A stretch of 64,000 bases of DNA, taken from NCBI GenBank assembly GCA_903813345.2, contig CAIIXF020000001.1, forward strand, positions 4,898,001 through 4,962,000, read 5' to 3'. Positions 51,401 to 63,540 of the stretch are shown one piece after another (within the stretch, counting starts at the first letter, position 1; each line of letters starts with the position of its first letter). Under the pieces are notes generated by a model that searched no databases, had not been told where the DNA came from, and saw only the letters and a list, made by a program, of their open reading frames with translations. Source of the DNA: Owenia fusiformis. Taxonomy: Eukaryota; Annelida; Polychaeta; Sabellida; Oweniidae. The position numbers and the translations under genes are program-made.

Positions 51401-52277
51401 TTTACAATCGATTATTATATAATCCAACATTCGTCGTCAGTATTCCGGTTCAGCATCACTCGCACACTAATGAGCAGGGCAGGTGTTCTCGTTGTAATCA
51501 AGGGAAGAATGTCAACGATTTCTCTGTCTCTGTATTCTACAATACGGTTCCCTTGATTTAATAACACTGCTAATATCCTAAGTATATTACAGCTTGCCGC
51601 ATATGTGCATAATATCGCCGTAGCAAATCCTACGTAGGCGAACGCTGGTAGAGCCTGACGTGACGTGTTAATAAGGCAGGTACAATGATCCTCCCACAGA
51701 TGTATTTCCGACCCGCAAAGATTAGAAATTAACACCTGCTACCAGTGAATATAAAACGCCATTGATTCATGTACTTCATGATTCAATAAATGGAGGTTAT
51801 TTACTTGTAGGGAATGAATATGGGTTTTATACCGATTGAAAGTATGATCTAAATATCGCCAAATATCATATTTTAGATGATCAAAAGCCGCCGAGCTATA
51901 ATGGCGGAAGGGCCTATCGCACAAAATATTTAATTTGGAGATAAGTGGTTGTAATGTTAAATCATTAAAACGAAAAGTTCGGCTATTTTCAAAGACACCT
52001 GGGAATGCGCATTCAAGCAGTGCAACAAGCCAAACGTAAAATGCTCAACTTAATTTATTTCGAAGCGAAAACGTAGTTGTTGCAGATTGCCCTTATTGCC
52101 CGATTCAGCATTGTTTCAGTGTAGTTTGAAATGGTCGGAATTCTTTTCCAAATATTCGGGAACAGAAAGGTTACCTCCGGGCAAGATATAGGTACAAGAG
52201 GTTTCTGATTAGAGGGTTCGGGATTCAGTCTCTGTCCCAAAGTCGAATTTGTGACTGTTGTTTTAAAAACCCACAGC
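48459..52277. other. Intergenic stretch, nothing recognised
   Basis: AT-rich with scattered short open frames lacking any protein pattern. One small inverted repeat near 48710-48790 (CTCAATTTCATTTACTTCAG with AGTATAATGA / CTGAAGTAAATGAAGTTGAG). Confidence 0.4.
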
Positions 52278-54149
52278 TTGAATTTGAAAAGGAACAGGGC
52301 AATAGCGGATACTAAGTGCCACTAATATCGTGGGGGGGGCACTCTCGCGAAATAAATTAAGGTGCAGCAAATGCGAAGTGTTTTACCTCCCTATGATTAG
52401 TGATCGTGCCAATCTCGAATGGCGCATGCAGATACACGACGCTTAAAAACCCAAAAATATAATACCATTCTTTTTGAAGTTTAATTATTTTTGCATAAAG
52501 TGATGACATTGTCAGATTTTATGCTGTTTTAGAAGTGAAAGATGATAAATTATGCATGCCGTTTGTTTTCAATGAGATGAAACAGTCATTCTGACCAGTA
52601 TCAGAGCGAGAAAATTTCGAAAATTGAACATTTGTACCGTTCCAGTAACCAGCGTAATCGAGCGGATCACCAGTGTATTCCATGTCTCGTCCAAAAGTTT
52701 CCGTTCCACAACCCTTGGTTTTCCTCTCGAGGAATCAAAATCTCTCAATTGGACTGAAATTAATACGACTCGAAGTGGGATATGAATGGGTTCATGGTAT
52801 ATTATTATTATATCTTGGTTACCGACATATTTGGCGAGCAATACCTCATTGGTATATTCCTGAGGCCCACCAAATTGAAAAAAGCCTATGGAAAGTCATC
52901 TCCAATTATCACCTAACTTACTATTGATAATTAGTTGAAAGCTAGGTGTAAAAATTCACATGCAAATGAGCTAATTATCAACTTAATTAACGCTTAATTT
53001 GCAACTGAATTAACGATTAACTACCATCAATATGCAAATGAGCTATTTACGTTAATTAGTTGAAAGTTAGTTGTAAGTTAGATGTAAGTTAATCTCTAAT
53101 TATCACCTAACTTACTATTGATAATTAGTTGAAAGTTAGGTTTAAGTCAGATTTATGACATCTCAAAAATGACTCGCTTCTTTTTTGCTTCTCTTCACTC
53201 GGAGATTTTTGCTTCATCTTGAACTATTTTGTGACGGAATATTCATCTTAATTAGGATCTTTCAGAACAGACAACATTGAACTTGAACTATTGACATTTC
53301 ACAGCAAGAGAGGGAAAACCCCATGATTCAATTGATGAAATACGATTTCCTCCTTCGCACACCTCCTTTTGTCGAAAACGTACCCTCCATCTTGGTTTTC
53401 AAAGTTTTCAAATTGACCTAGTTTTAAACCAATCAACGATCGACTCGCTAAACCAATCAGCGACGATGTCATCTCAATACAGATTTACATTATAAGCGTA
53501 TGTCATCTTTGAACCCTGGGGTTTCTCCCCCTCTTTTTTAAAGCTATTCTATTTTGCAAATCTTTAAGATTCATGAAAAGCATGTGAAAACATCATTATT
53601 GCCATCAACAACTAAAATCAGAACACAAACATTAGACTATAATGTCACATAATAAGGACGTAACAGATATAATCAAAAATATGTTTTGAAATGTCTTTGA
53701 TCTAACAATCATTATTTAGAAGAGCACATTTGGATTACTTGTGAAATATAGGTAACCCATGTTAGTACCTAAATTGCATTCTAGGATTAATATTATATGA
53801 TCTGATTCAAAAAGATTTTTAAATTCATAAACATTTCAGAAAGAAGTGTGAATAAGATTTAACATACATTGTATTCATGTTCTACATACCCTTATAATAA
53901 TGTTGACCAAATTTCATGGTAGTATACGCACCATTCACGTTATAATTCTCAATTTTATGAGAGAAATATCTCTCACATGTTTTCTTTTTTCCACCATCTT
54001 GAAATTAAATTTAGGGGGTTTGTATTTCTAAATCATGGGCCTAATTTACGACTAATTATCATTATAATCATCCTATATGTTAACTATCAACCAATAATCT
54101 ACTTCAGAACAAAAACGTTTTAATTTACCACTTACTATCACCCTCAAAC
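52278..54149 (+). repeat. Tandem duplication, unit 1 (~1.88 kb)
   Basis: Starts TTGAATTTGAAAAGGAACAG and is repeated from 54160 with only scattered substitutions and small indels. It ends at CACCCTCAAAC. The unit contains part of a repeat with many ATTAGTTGAAAGTTAGGTG motifs (52870-53150), which itself looks like a DNA transposon arm. This copy is uninterrupted and serves as the pre-insertion reference for copy 2. Confidence 0.92.
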
Positions 54150-55591
54150 GACTTCCTCATTGAATTTGAAAACGGAACAGGGCAATAGCGGATACTAAGT
54201 GCCACTAATATCGCGGGGGGGGGCACTCTCGTGAAATAAATTAAGGTGCAGCAAATGCGAAGTGTTTTACCTCCCTATGATTAGTGATCGTACCAATCTC
54301 GAATGGCGCAGGTAAAGAAGATACACGACGCTTAAAAACCCAAAAATATAATACCATTCTTTTTGAAGTTGAATTATTTTTGCATAAAGTGATGACATTG
54401 TCAGATTTTATGCTGTTTTAGAAGTGAAAGATGATAAATTATGCATGCCGTTTGTTTTCAATGAGATGAAACAGTCATTCTGACCAGTATCAGAGCGAGA
54501 AAATTTCGAAAATTGAACATTTGTACCGTTCCAGTAACCAGCGTAATCGAGCGGATCACCAGTGTATTCCATGTCTCGTCCAAAAGTTTCCGTTCCACAA
54601 CCCTTGGTTTTCCTCTCGAGGAATCAAAATCTCTCAATTGGACTGAAATTAATACGACTCGAAGTGGGATATGAATGGGTTCATGGTATATTATTATTAT
54701 ATCTTGGTTACCGACATATTTGGCGAGCAATACCTCATTGGTATATTCCTGAGGCCCACCAAATTGAAAAAAGCCTATGGAAAGTCATCTCCAATTATCA
54801 CCTAACTTACTATTGATAATTAGTTGAAAGCTAGGTGTAAAAATTCACATGCAAATGAGCTAATTATCAACTTAATTAACGCTTAATTTGCAACTGAATT
54901 AACGATTAACTACCATCAATATGCAAATGAGCTATTTACGTTAATTAGTTGAAAGTTAGTTGTAAGTTAGATGTAAGTTAATCTCTAATTATCACCTAAC
55001 TTACTATTGATAATTAGTTGAAAGTTAGGTTTAAGTCAGATTTATGACATCTCAAAAATGACTCGCTTCTTTTTTGCTTCTCTTCACTCGGAGATTTTTG
55101 CTTCATCTTGAACTATTTTGTGACGGAATATTCATCTTAATTAGGATCTTTCAGAACAGACAACATTGAACTTGAACTATTGAAATTTCACAGCAAGAGA
55201 GGGAAAACCCCATGATTCAATTGATGAAATACGATTTCCTCCTTCGCACACCTCCTTTTGTCGAAAACGTACTCTCCATCTTGGTTTTCAAAGTTTTCAA
55301 ATTGACCTAGTTTTAAACCAATCAACGATCGACTCGCTAAACCAATCAGCGACGATGTCATCTCAATACAGATTTACATTATAAGTGTATGTCATTTGAA
55401 CCCTGGGGTTTCTCCCCCTCTTTTTTAAAGCTATTCTATTTTGCAAATCTTTAAGATTCATGAAAAGCATGTGAAAACATCATTATTGCCATCAACAACT
55501 AAAATCAGAACACAAACATTAGACTATAATGTCACATAATAAGGACGTAACAGATATAATCAAAAATATGTTTTGAAATGTCTTTGATCTA

Positions 55592-55851
55592 CACTCCCCT
55601 CCATAAGTTTGGCAACCTTTTTCCCCCATTGAACTACGTGTTAAAGCCTCTTTACGTTTGCATTTTTATTTACTTAACCGGCGATGAAATAACTTATAGT
55701 ATTAATAGAAACGTAACTTGACTTTATTTCCAATACCTCCAAATTTTCTCAATTTTTTTCCTCAATTACAATAGGTCGAAAATTGATGATAAATTTGATG
55801 AATTTTTGAAAATCGTCATTCCCATGTAATCCAATGGGAAATGAAGGGTTC
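55592..55851. mobile_element. Left half of a CACTCCCCTCCATAAG mariner MITE
   Basis: Begins CACTCCCCTCCATAAGTTTG directly after the target TA (55590-55591) and matches the left arm of the 23.9 kb element for about 260 bp. The right arm is absent. Instead the sequence jumps to a second copy of the left flank (GTCACATAATAAGGACGTAA, 55852 on). Confidence 0.88.
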
Positions 55852-55923
55852 GTCACATAATAAGGACGTAACAGATATAATCAAAAATATGTTTTGAAAT
55901 GTCTTTGATCTAACAATCATTAT
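55852..55923 (+). repeat. Flank duplication created at the MITE
   Basis: Repeats 55531-55591 (GTCACATAATAAGGACGTAA to CTTTGATCTA) and then continues into the normal sequence ACAATCATTAT. In unit 1 this flank exists once. Confidence 0.88.
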
Positions 55924-58708
55924 CACTGCGTGAAATATGGGATTCCAACTCTTGACACGTCTAGAAACTGGTCTTTACACGCCGGGTTTCTAGACGTGCC
56001 AATTATTTACACCTCTTGACACGCGATGAATTCAACTCTTTACACCTCTTTGCACTTCTTGGCACACGCAGTGCAAAGACGTGTAAAGACCATGTCAAAA
56101 AGTCTTTACACGCCCTGTGACAATTAATGGAATCTCTTGACACGCTCTTGGCACACTGAACAACATAATTATGTGTAAATAAACAACTAACCTAATTACC
56201 AATAGCAATACATACAGTATTTTAACGATTGCAAGTATTTTCTCTGATACTTTTAATTGATATATTTTTTAATCATTCTTTCGCAGACTGTTTGGAACAA
56301 GTACATGTAGCAAATATTAAACAGACTATTTTGTATGTACGCTGACACATTGACTTATTTAAACATTTTGGCAATTTCATGCCGCCTTTTGAAAATATAA
56401 ATCAGTTACAGGCAATGCTAATCGACGCATTGATCCTAAGTGAAGGAAATACATATCATGATAAGAAAAAGAAAGGCGTTTCAAGGATAAAACGTGCAAT
56501 AAACTTTGAAAACACTGATACATCAGGCCTATTTTTATATTTATTTTGTATTAGCTTAATATAAAGATAACCTTACTTTTCGATGAGTATTTGGATTTCG
56601 GAGTAATTTGTTTCAAGTTAAGTCAATACAAATTATCGCCGACTTAACTTGTAACCATACATATGATAAATGAGGGGCATTTTAATACACAATTGGGCAA
56701 AACAAGCATATTCAATCGAATGTACCATTCTCTCTGCTGTTCTTTCCCAGCCTATCCATAAACAGACAGGTACAAAGTTCCCATAGTTTTCGCAACATCT
56801 AATTCTATGATCAATTGCTAGACACAGCAAATATACTAATTAATTGTCTGATTGTGATTCGGGAACGTAGGGTTTGTACATAGCCTGAGAACACCGGATT
56901 GACCCCCCCCCATCGACGCCTAGGCGCTGCTTATGTTTTAATAAGAAACATTCCCTTGTAAAGAATAATCGGGATATGAATTGATACAAGGTCAAGTATT
57001 CTGCCCCTTTTGTGTGATAAAAATATGTATTTAATTGGTGCTTTAACTTTTTGAACAAAGAAATGAAATAATCGCACTGAATGTCTCAACATAAATCAGT
57101 GATGTTTAATTAATAAATGACACTATTATGTCAGTCTACGCACTTCATGGACATGGACGGGGGGGGGGGGGGGGGGGTGAGTTACCCATTCTAAAATGGT
57201 TAAATTTTGTATAAAAGAGTAATCAATAGGTCGTGAACTCCGATTGATAACCAACTGTAGCATACTATGCGGAGACAAAACTGACTTAATCTGATATGAT
57301 AACAAAAGATTGATAACTTAGTCTATGTTTTTGTTTTTATAATTGCGGAAGTGTACCAAAACCACCTTGATTACAGAAGATATCGTCTAGGCTTTAGATT
57401 TAATGAATAGATTTTTTGCCCTAGTCTCATTTAATAAAACAGGCTATTTGCGTATTTAATTAATATTTGTGACAAAATATTTCAGTTAGACTCAAAATCA
57501 AAACGAATTTCTCCATTATAGCCCCCCTTGCAACTGTCCCGAGTCTGCATCTGTTTTTCATGCTTCCGATCCACCTTTGGGATAGAGAGAATAGATGTAA
57601 ATTTGTAATTTGGGGGGGTGGCATTAAATGTGTTCTCGTACAAACTAAAATAAACCCCAAAAAGCCATATCAAATGTCCAAACACAAGACCAATGCCATG
57701 TCAAACATCCAAATATAGAACCAATGCCATACCCCCGGGTACCAAATATCCAGAATATAAGACCAAGGCCATTCGAAATATCGAATGCCCCGAGAAGAAG
57801 GCAGATCTTTGAGTAAAATGATCATAAACAACCTCAAATGAAGGATATGTGTAACAACTAGACCAATGCCCCGGGACCAATGCCGTACCACAATTGAGGG
57901 GTAACATATTTTCCACACCGATTCTTATACCAGAAAATGGAAAAATCTGTCTTAAAATGTGGGTCCATTGGCTTGACATACCAAATGTAAAAAAGGTACC
58001 CCACCTGAGCCGAGTGTGAACCCCCGGGGTGAATGGTGAACACACGGGGCAAGGAATTCTTCGATTTTGATTCAAGTAATTTTTTTATAAAATTCATACT
58101 CATGTTAATAGCGGACGCCTTGGCCAAATAATTTTTCAAATCATGCACTTTCCAAGTGATTTTGTAGCAAAATTGTGATAATATATGAACCCCTTGGAAT
58201 TATTCAAAGACGGACCCCCGCCAGCCCATCCCCCATTCTTACCTATGCTAAACACTAAGATAAACATATAGAATGGTATCTTACACTTTTTTTCTAAATG
58301 TTGATATCCAAAAAACATATCTTTTTGGTTTATCAACACATACCGCTCACAATATAACAAGTATACAGATTGTAACATAGATAAGCGAATTGGGGAAAAT
58401 TACAATCCCTTTGATCAAATTATTATAAGATTTAATCTCCAGCTGAGGTGCAATCAAAATGTTGATACACATAATTAGCAGTCAGAAAGATGCTCTTACC
58501 ACTGTAGTTTTCAATATTCCGTTTGTTGTAACATCTTATTTCAAAAGAATGGATATTGATGGTTGTATGGAAGTATTCATATCAAACATTCACATTATAG
58601 TTTACAGTGGAATTCCCTCAATAAATGCAACCAATATACTATTTAAGATTTCATATTGGACTTTCCGCATAATGATAAAATGTTGATGATATAGTTTTCG
58701 ATAAAACC

Positions 58709-58810
58709 CCAGGGCCGTAGCCAGCTTTCAGTCGGGGGGAGGGGTGATGCAATCACCAAAATATTTTAGGTTTTCAGTCGGGGGGTGCGATCGTGACATA
58801 AATGAGGCAA
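58709..58810 (+). repeat. Dispersed G-rich repeat copy (GGCCGTAGCCAGC)
   Basis: GGGCCGTAGCCAGCTTTCAG followed by TCGGGGGGAGGGGTG, then the TTTTCAGTCGGGGGG piece repeats in tandem. Same family as 6390 and 60939. Confidence 0.55.
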
Positions 58811-59458
58811 AAAATATTTGTTTTGAATTTTTACGAAAATGATGCAACTTCCTTCAAACCTGAATTAGAAGCTTCAAACAAAAAATCAATTTAATGCTCT
58901 TTTCTTTCTTTACCTTATGGTACCTTTTATTGCTTGTAGGAGGGGGTGCGAACCCACCGCTTCTCCTCGTTACGCTTACCCAATAACGTATTCCCAAGGA
59001 ATCGACTTTATTAATTTATATGTGAAAAATGAGCTTGCATGTACAAATTGCATCGTATGCAAACCTTCCCCTGACCGACCCGGTCATGTTTATGTCTTTT
59101 GAATGATGTCTACCCCTTGATGCATGCATCCTTTAATAAGTGGTGTTAAGAATATTGGTGTAGGCCCTGGTGGAGGGATATGTCATAAAGATTTCACGTT
59201 ATCGCGATATACATGTAGCCGCGTCCCCTTTGTCTTTATCCTTCCAAAAGCAAACGGCGGATAAGAGGGGTTCTTAGTGATTGATCTGATGCTTAATAAG
59301 CCACTTACAAGCTTACAAGATACAGTTTTAAATGCTGATATTGTGTAAAGTTTTAACACATAGGCGTAACCAGGGGGGGGGGTGCGATTCGTGAATGATC
59401 GCACCCCCCCCCCCCCCTGCTTAACCAATAGAGAAGGAAGAAGAAAGGAGCTTTGAAT

Positions 59459-59562
59459 GGCTTTCAAATTCATCGTCCGGCCTCCGGCCGATTGAGTATT
59501 TTGTTTAAAATTGTTTTCATGTTTGAAAAAACACTCAATCGGCCGGACCCCGGCCGATGAAT
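59459..59562. repeat. GC-rich hairpin
   Basis: TCATCGTCCGGCCTCCGGCC and ATTGAG at the left pair with CTCAATCGGCCGGACCCCGG and CCGATGA at the right, with an AT-rich loop. Conspicuous because the surroundings are AT-rich. Preceded by poly-G and poly-C runs at 59370-59418. Confidence 0.7.
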
Positions 59563-59969
59563 CGGAGCAAATATGACCCAGGCATATGAGGGGCAACATT
59601 TTAGATATAGTATTGTTTGAAATCCTGGGAAAATGCACTCCCCCAATTTTGCAAATCTGGTCTGCGGTGCTAATGAACCCTCTAATTTGTTTTCGTTTAC
59701 ATGAGCAACTAACAGATATGTTTATTCTCATTCTGTCTCAGCTTGATTTTAATTAAATTTTACCCCTACCCTTCGAACGTCTTTGTCTCCCTCATTTTTG
59801 CAACCCTACATTCAATACAGTTTCTTTTTAAACCAAATCAAGAAATATCCGTCCACATATCAGATATTAAACCAATAGTTGTTCATTATAAGAACAACCA
59901 TATATTATATTTATAGATCATAAGCTATTTTTAATTTCAGCTAAAAAATTAGCCCTCTCTCCCCTCCTC

Positions 59970-60047
59970 TATCTCTTGATACGCAGAGTTTCTAGACCGG
60001 CTAAGTACGTCTAAAAATTACTAGAAATTCCACAATTTATACAGTGA
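59970..60047. repeat. Internal CACTA-like terminus
   Basis: CTCTTGATACGCAGAGTTTC, CTAGACCGG, CGTCTAAAAATTACTAGAAA and a final ATTTATACAGTG copy the order of the true right end at 61620-61723 in a more mutated form. Confidence 0.6.
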
Positions 60048-60938
60048 TATGGATTTCATGTTTCTATTGAATCCCTTATTTTGAAGTCTAGCTAAATAAT
60101 CGAGTTTGATTTTAAACGTTTTCGGGGATCCGGGCAGAACTCAGGATATAGTAGTTGAGTACATTTGCATTCAAAATAATTCAAAATTCAAAATTGCAAA
60201 TATCATGGAAGTTGATTGCAATTATGTTCGATGATCGTCAACATGAAAGAACAATATGTCTGAATAATTAGCTATTAAACATCTTTATCAAAACTTTCCT
60301 ACACTTTTAAATGTTGATCTTGTCAAAGAGTACTCTCCATCTGAGATTCAAATGTAGATCGAAAATCAAATTGATTTCAAAGGTATTTTTAGATGGTTTA
60401 CATGAGGGGTTCTGTCCATGTGGGTGGTGTATTCCTTTCATAACAAAGAGTTGTTTTTCTTCCGGGGTCCTAAATTATTCAATTTTAAATAGTAACTAAT
60501 AAGATTAAACAGATCAAAAAGACTCGGGGCACTGCCGTCGCCCCATCATGATCGATACAGGTGACAATAAGCGACACATGTTTCAGCGTCATGATAGTAA
60601 ACCATGACATCTCAAATCTTCCCAGCCCTTGATTTTTGAGATCTTTCATCCCATCATATTTCATCTAATTTGGGTCATAAAACGTGTGTAACTGTGCCTG
60701 TTGCATCCTCGCTGGAAGGGTATTTTACAAGTATAAATGAAGTCCTTTGAAGAAGGATGTGCCTGTTGTTAAATACATGTACAATGCCTTACTACATTAT
60801 GTAATGTATTGACATTAAGGTAGATGATTACATGATAACAATCACACTTATTGACATTCATAACTCTTCCCATCTAATATGCTCAGATCACAGAATATGC
60901 CTCATTATATCAGAGCATGTTTCAGGCGTTTCAGACCC

Positions 60939-61115
60939 ATAGCCAGGATTTGCCAAGGGGTGGGTTACTTTTTAAAGAAATTCCAGGGGGAGTTTACTTT
61001 TGGCAATGTTAGTTCAAAAATGAGCAAAATAATTTAAAAGGTGCTCAGTATGGGGTAAAAATGCAATTTTGGTCACGGAGGGGGGGGGGGGTCGCTAGAA
61101 CCAATCTATCCCCCC
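60939..61115 (+). repeat. Dispersed G-rich repeat copy with poly-G tract
   Basis: CCCATAGCCAGGATTTGCCA then AGGGGTGGG, CCAGGGGGAGTTTACTTTTG, and GGAGGGGGGGGGGGG near 61078-61092. Same order as the copy at 6390 but longer. Confidence 0.6.
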
Positions 61116-62156
61116 TGTATTCGGGCCTGCATGTGCTATCTACATATTTGACAATTTGATTGACACGGTTCAAAGTGGACTTTGTTAATTATTCAAACTG
61201 TTTTAATATCTAGGAATATGCGTCCAAGTTAAAATCACTCGAAATCAGGGTAGATAAACCTAAGAAAAACACATTTCTTGTTTTCATTTGATCTTTAACA
61301 TGATCCTGTAAAAATGTCAGATTTAGCAAAATACATAGGCGATCTCCATCTGCACACATCTACTCATTTCGACTAAGCTATTGCCTATACTTACACGCAC
61401 ACGCATACTTTTAAATTAATTTTATTTTGATAATGATTGAAAAAACACAAATTATTATTAACACGAAATTAAAATGATTGTTATATTCCAATCCTAGTAA
61501 AGTATAATTAAGCGCGACTATAGGGCATAACAACATGTGGCCGGTCTAATTATACTGTTTGTTTTGATAAGGCTGTGCAAAGAGATATCAAAACTCTTGA
61601 CACGCTCTTTACACGCGAGGTCTTTGCACCTCTTGACACGTCTTGGAATCTCTAGATACGCGGAGTTCCTAGACTATCTTTGCACGTCTAGAAATTGCTT
61701 GGAATTTCACATTTGACGCAGTGTATTTAGAAGAGCACATTTGGATTACTTGTGAAATATAGGTAACCCATGTTAGTACCTAAATTGCATTCTAGGATTA
61801 TTATATGATCTGATTCAAAAAGATTTTTAAATTCATAAACATTTTAGACAGAAGTGTGAATAAGATTTAACATACATTGTATTCATGTTCTACATACCCT
61901 TATAATAATGTTGACCAAATTTCATGGTAGTATACGCACCATTCACGTTGTAATTCTCAATTTTATGAGAGAAATATCTCTCACATGTTTTCTTTTTCCA
62001 CCATCTTGAAATTAAATTTAGGGTTTTTTTATTTCTAAATCATGGGCCTAATTTACGACTAATTATCATTATAATCATCCTATATGTTAACTATCAACCA
62101 ATAATCTACTTCAGAACAAAAACGTTTTAATTTACCACTTACTATCACCCTCAAAC

Positions 62157-63207
62157 ATTTCATATCTTAATTATCAACTAAAAATCATAAATCAGCATTA
62201 TTGTAACTTAATTTACGTTGAACTTGCTACTGATAATTAGGCCATAATTATAATTGATTTAATTAACGCTTAACTTTAATTCCAATTGCCAGCAGAATTG
62301 TTGATAATTAGTTGTAAATTAGTTGGTAATAAGTTGGTAATTAGTCTTATTTTTCAATTTGGCAGGAATACGTTAAAAATGTTTAAAAAGTCCCCTAGTG
62401 TACTGTGTTGGTAATGCGTGATGTATTTACACTCGAAGATAGAGCCAGAAACCCCTCCTTGGAGGAGCCCTATATATGTTCTTTTGTGTGCAAACACAGA
62501 CATACAGGTACACACCACAGCCTTTTATACGAGTCGCGAACCACTCAGTCCAACACCCAGAATTACATAACGCACAAAAAAACTTGTCCGAACGGGAAAC
62601 GAACCCGAGGCCAAGCGATATTGGTAACCTTGGCTCCGTCACTGAGCCATAGCGGGTTGACTATGTTCACCAACAATAATTATATGCAATATCAAGGAAT
62701 TATATGCAGGAGAAGTATCATTTTTTGAAAATAATCGAAAAAGAATCATGCAGATAATTAAATCTTTTTTCATATCACTTCGTTAGAACTGTTTCACACT
62801 CACATATGAATGTTTCTAACATTAGACATCTAATCATGGGCATCTGAAACATCAGTAATACACCAAGTACACTAACTTTCGTTTACTATCAATTCTATCT
62901 CAGTTGTATTAAAGGACATCGAGACTGTACGTGATCATTCTAAAGCTCTGGGGCACTCAATATCGAGAGTAAGAGTAAACACTCTTTCATCTACCAACAA
63001 TGATGCCATGGTTGTACATTGATGCCACTGTGCATAGCAAATGAGCAAATATCAATATCTGCTGAGTTATATATTTTCCTTGGATTTGAAAACCAAGTGC
63101 GGACTTGCATGGCTTCATTCAAGATTCGCTAAACGACAAAATCCTGATAAATCAATGTATACACTGGAAGAAAATATCATAAGAAGTCAATGCAAATGTG
63201 ATTATAC
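62157..63207. other. Right of the tandem duplication: repeat tail and unremarkable sequence
   Basis: 62170-62375 continues the ATTAGTTGAAAGTTAGGTG-type repeat and ends TTTTTCAATTTGGCAGGAAT, inverted relative of TATTCCTGAGGCCCACCAAA at 54745, so it may be the far end of the element that began in each tandem unit. Then the SINE-like piece at 62.6 kb. No gene seen. Confidence 0.5.
62570..62664 (-). repeat. tRNA-derived SINE-like sequence with Pol III terminator
   Basis: On the minus strand: A box-like TGGCTCAGTGAC, B box GGTTCGTTTCC, then GGACAAGTTTTTTTG, whose T-run would stop RNA polymerase III. The acceptor arms do not pair, so a SINE or tRNA pseudogene rather than a tRNA. Confidence 0.55.
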
Positions 63208-63420
63208 ACTCCCCGCCATAAGTGTGGCAACCTTTACAGCCAAAGGTTTCCGTGTGAAAGCCCCTCTATGTCTGTATTTTTATTTTTGTAACCTACAAAG
63301 AAAAAAATGATAATGAACGCGGAGGTGTAATTTGACTTTATTTCCCATACCTCCAGTTTTTCAATTTTTTCCTCAATAACAATAGGTCGAAAATTAAAGA
63401 CAAAGGAATGGTATCGATAT
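63208..63420. mobile_element. Left portion of a CACTCCCCTCCATAAG-family mariner MITE, diverged
   Basis: CACTCCCCGCCATAAGTGTG followed by GCAACCTTTACAG, then GTGTGAAAGCCCCTCTATGT and CCTCAATAACAATAGGTCGA in the order of the 23.9 kb copy's left arm. The match fades near 63390, where a GGTATCGATATGG block resembles 22373. Confidence 0.65.
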
Positions 63421-63540
63421 GGTGAACATTTTGGCACGCGTTTCTCTTAAACCAGTCATCAAAACATTCTGAAACTTTTACATATCGTCAATTTAATGAT
63501 CATCATTTGGATGGTAACATTAACATTTAAAATACATATA

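Larger units (their letters stand above)
56160..59969. other. Interior of the CACTA-like element: no recognised gene
   Basis: Contains a 61-codon open frame at 56379-56564 with no motif, a 19-base G run at 57159-57177, a region of CCATGCC / CCCCGGG-containing low-order repeats at 57660-58040, and a G-rich dispersed repeat at 58709. None encodes a transposase motif I can see. Confidence 0.55.
55924..61723. mobile_element. 5.8 kb non-autonomous CACTA/EnSpm-like element, TAT duplication
   Basis: The left end CACTGCGTGAAATATGGGAT and right end ATTTGACGCAGTG are inverted; the flanking 3 bp TAT occurs at 55921-55923 and 61724-61726, and unit 1 shows the empty site with a single TAT. Subterminal regions (55930-56160 and 61570-61710) are packed with short repeats such as CTCTTGACACG, CTTTACACGCC, TTTGCAC and CGTCTAGAAA in both orientations. 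CACTG ends, a 3 bp duplication and subterminal repeats are hallmarks of the CACTA superfamily. No transposase frame is present; the interior is a patchwork of repeats. Confidence 0.87.
54160..62156 (+). repeat. Tandem duplication, unit 2, interrupted by two transposons
   Basis: Same sequence as 52278-54149, but cut after GTCTTTGATCTA (55591) by a MITE fragment and after ATCATTAT (55923) by a 5.8 kb element. The unit resumes at TTTAGAAGAGCACATTTGGA (61727) and reaches CACCCTCAAAC at 62156. Because only this copy has the insertions, they came after the duplication. Confidence 0.9.

Noticed and set aside
56379-56564. 61-codon frame inside the CACTA-like element as a transposase remnant
   Set aside because: No DDE or zinc-finger signature and too short to assign.
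57701-58148. Overlapping minus-strand open frames of 82 to 124 codons
   Set aside because: Several frames are open at once over a low-complexity CCATGCC/CCCCGGG repeat; none resembles a protein.
59183-59731. 182-codon minus-strand open frame
   Set aside because: It runs through poly-G/poly-C tracts and a GC hairpin inside a transposon, and shows no domain or sensible composition.
62405-62728. 107-codon plus-strand open frame
   Set aside because: It overlaps the tRNA-like SINE on the opposite strand and has no recognisable motif.
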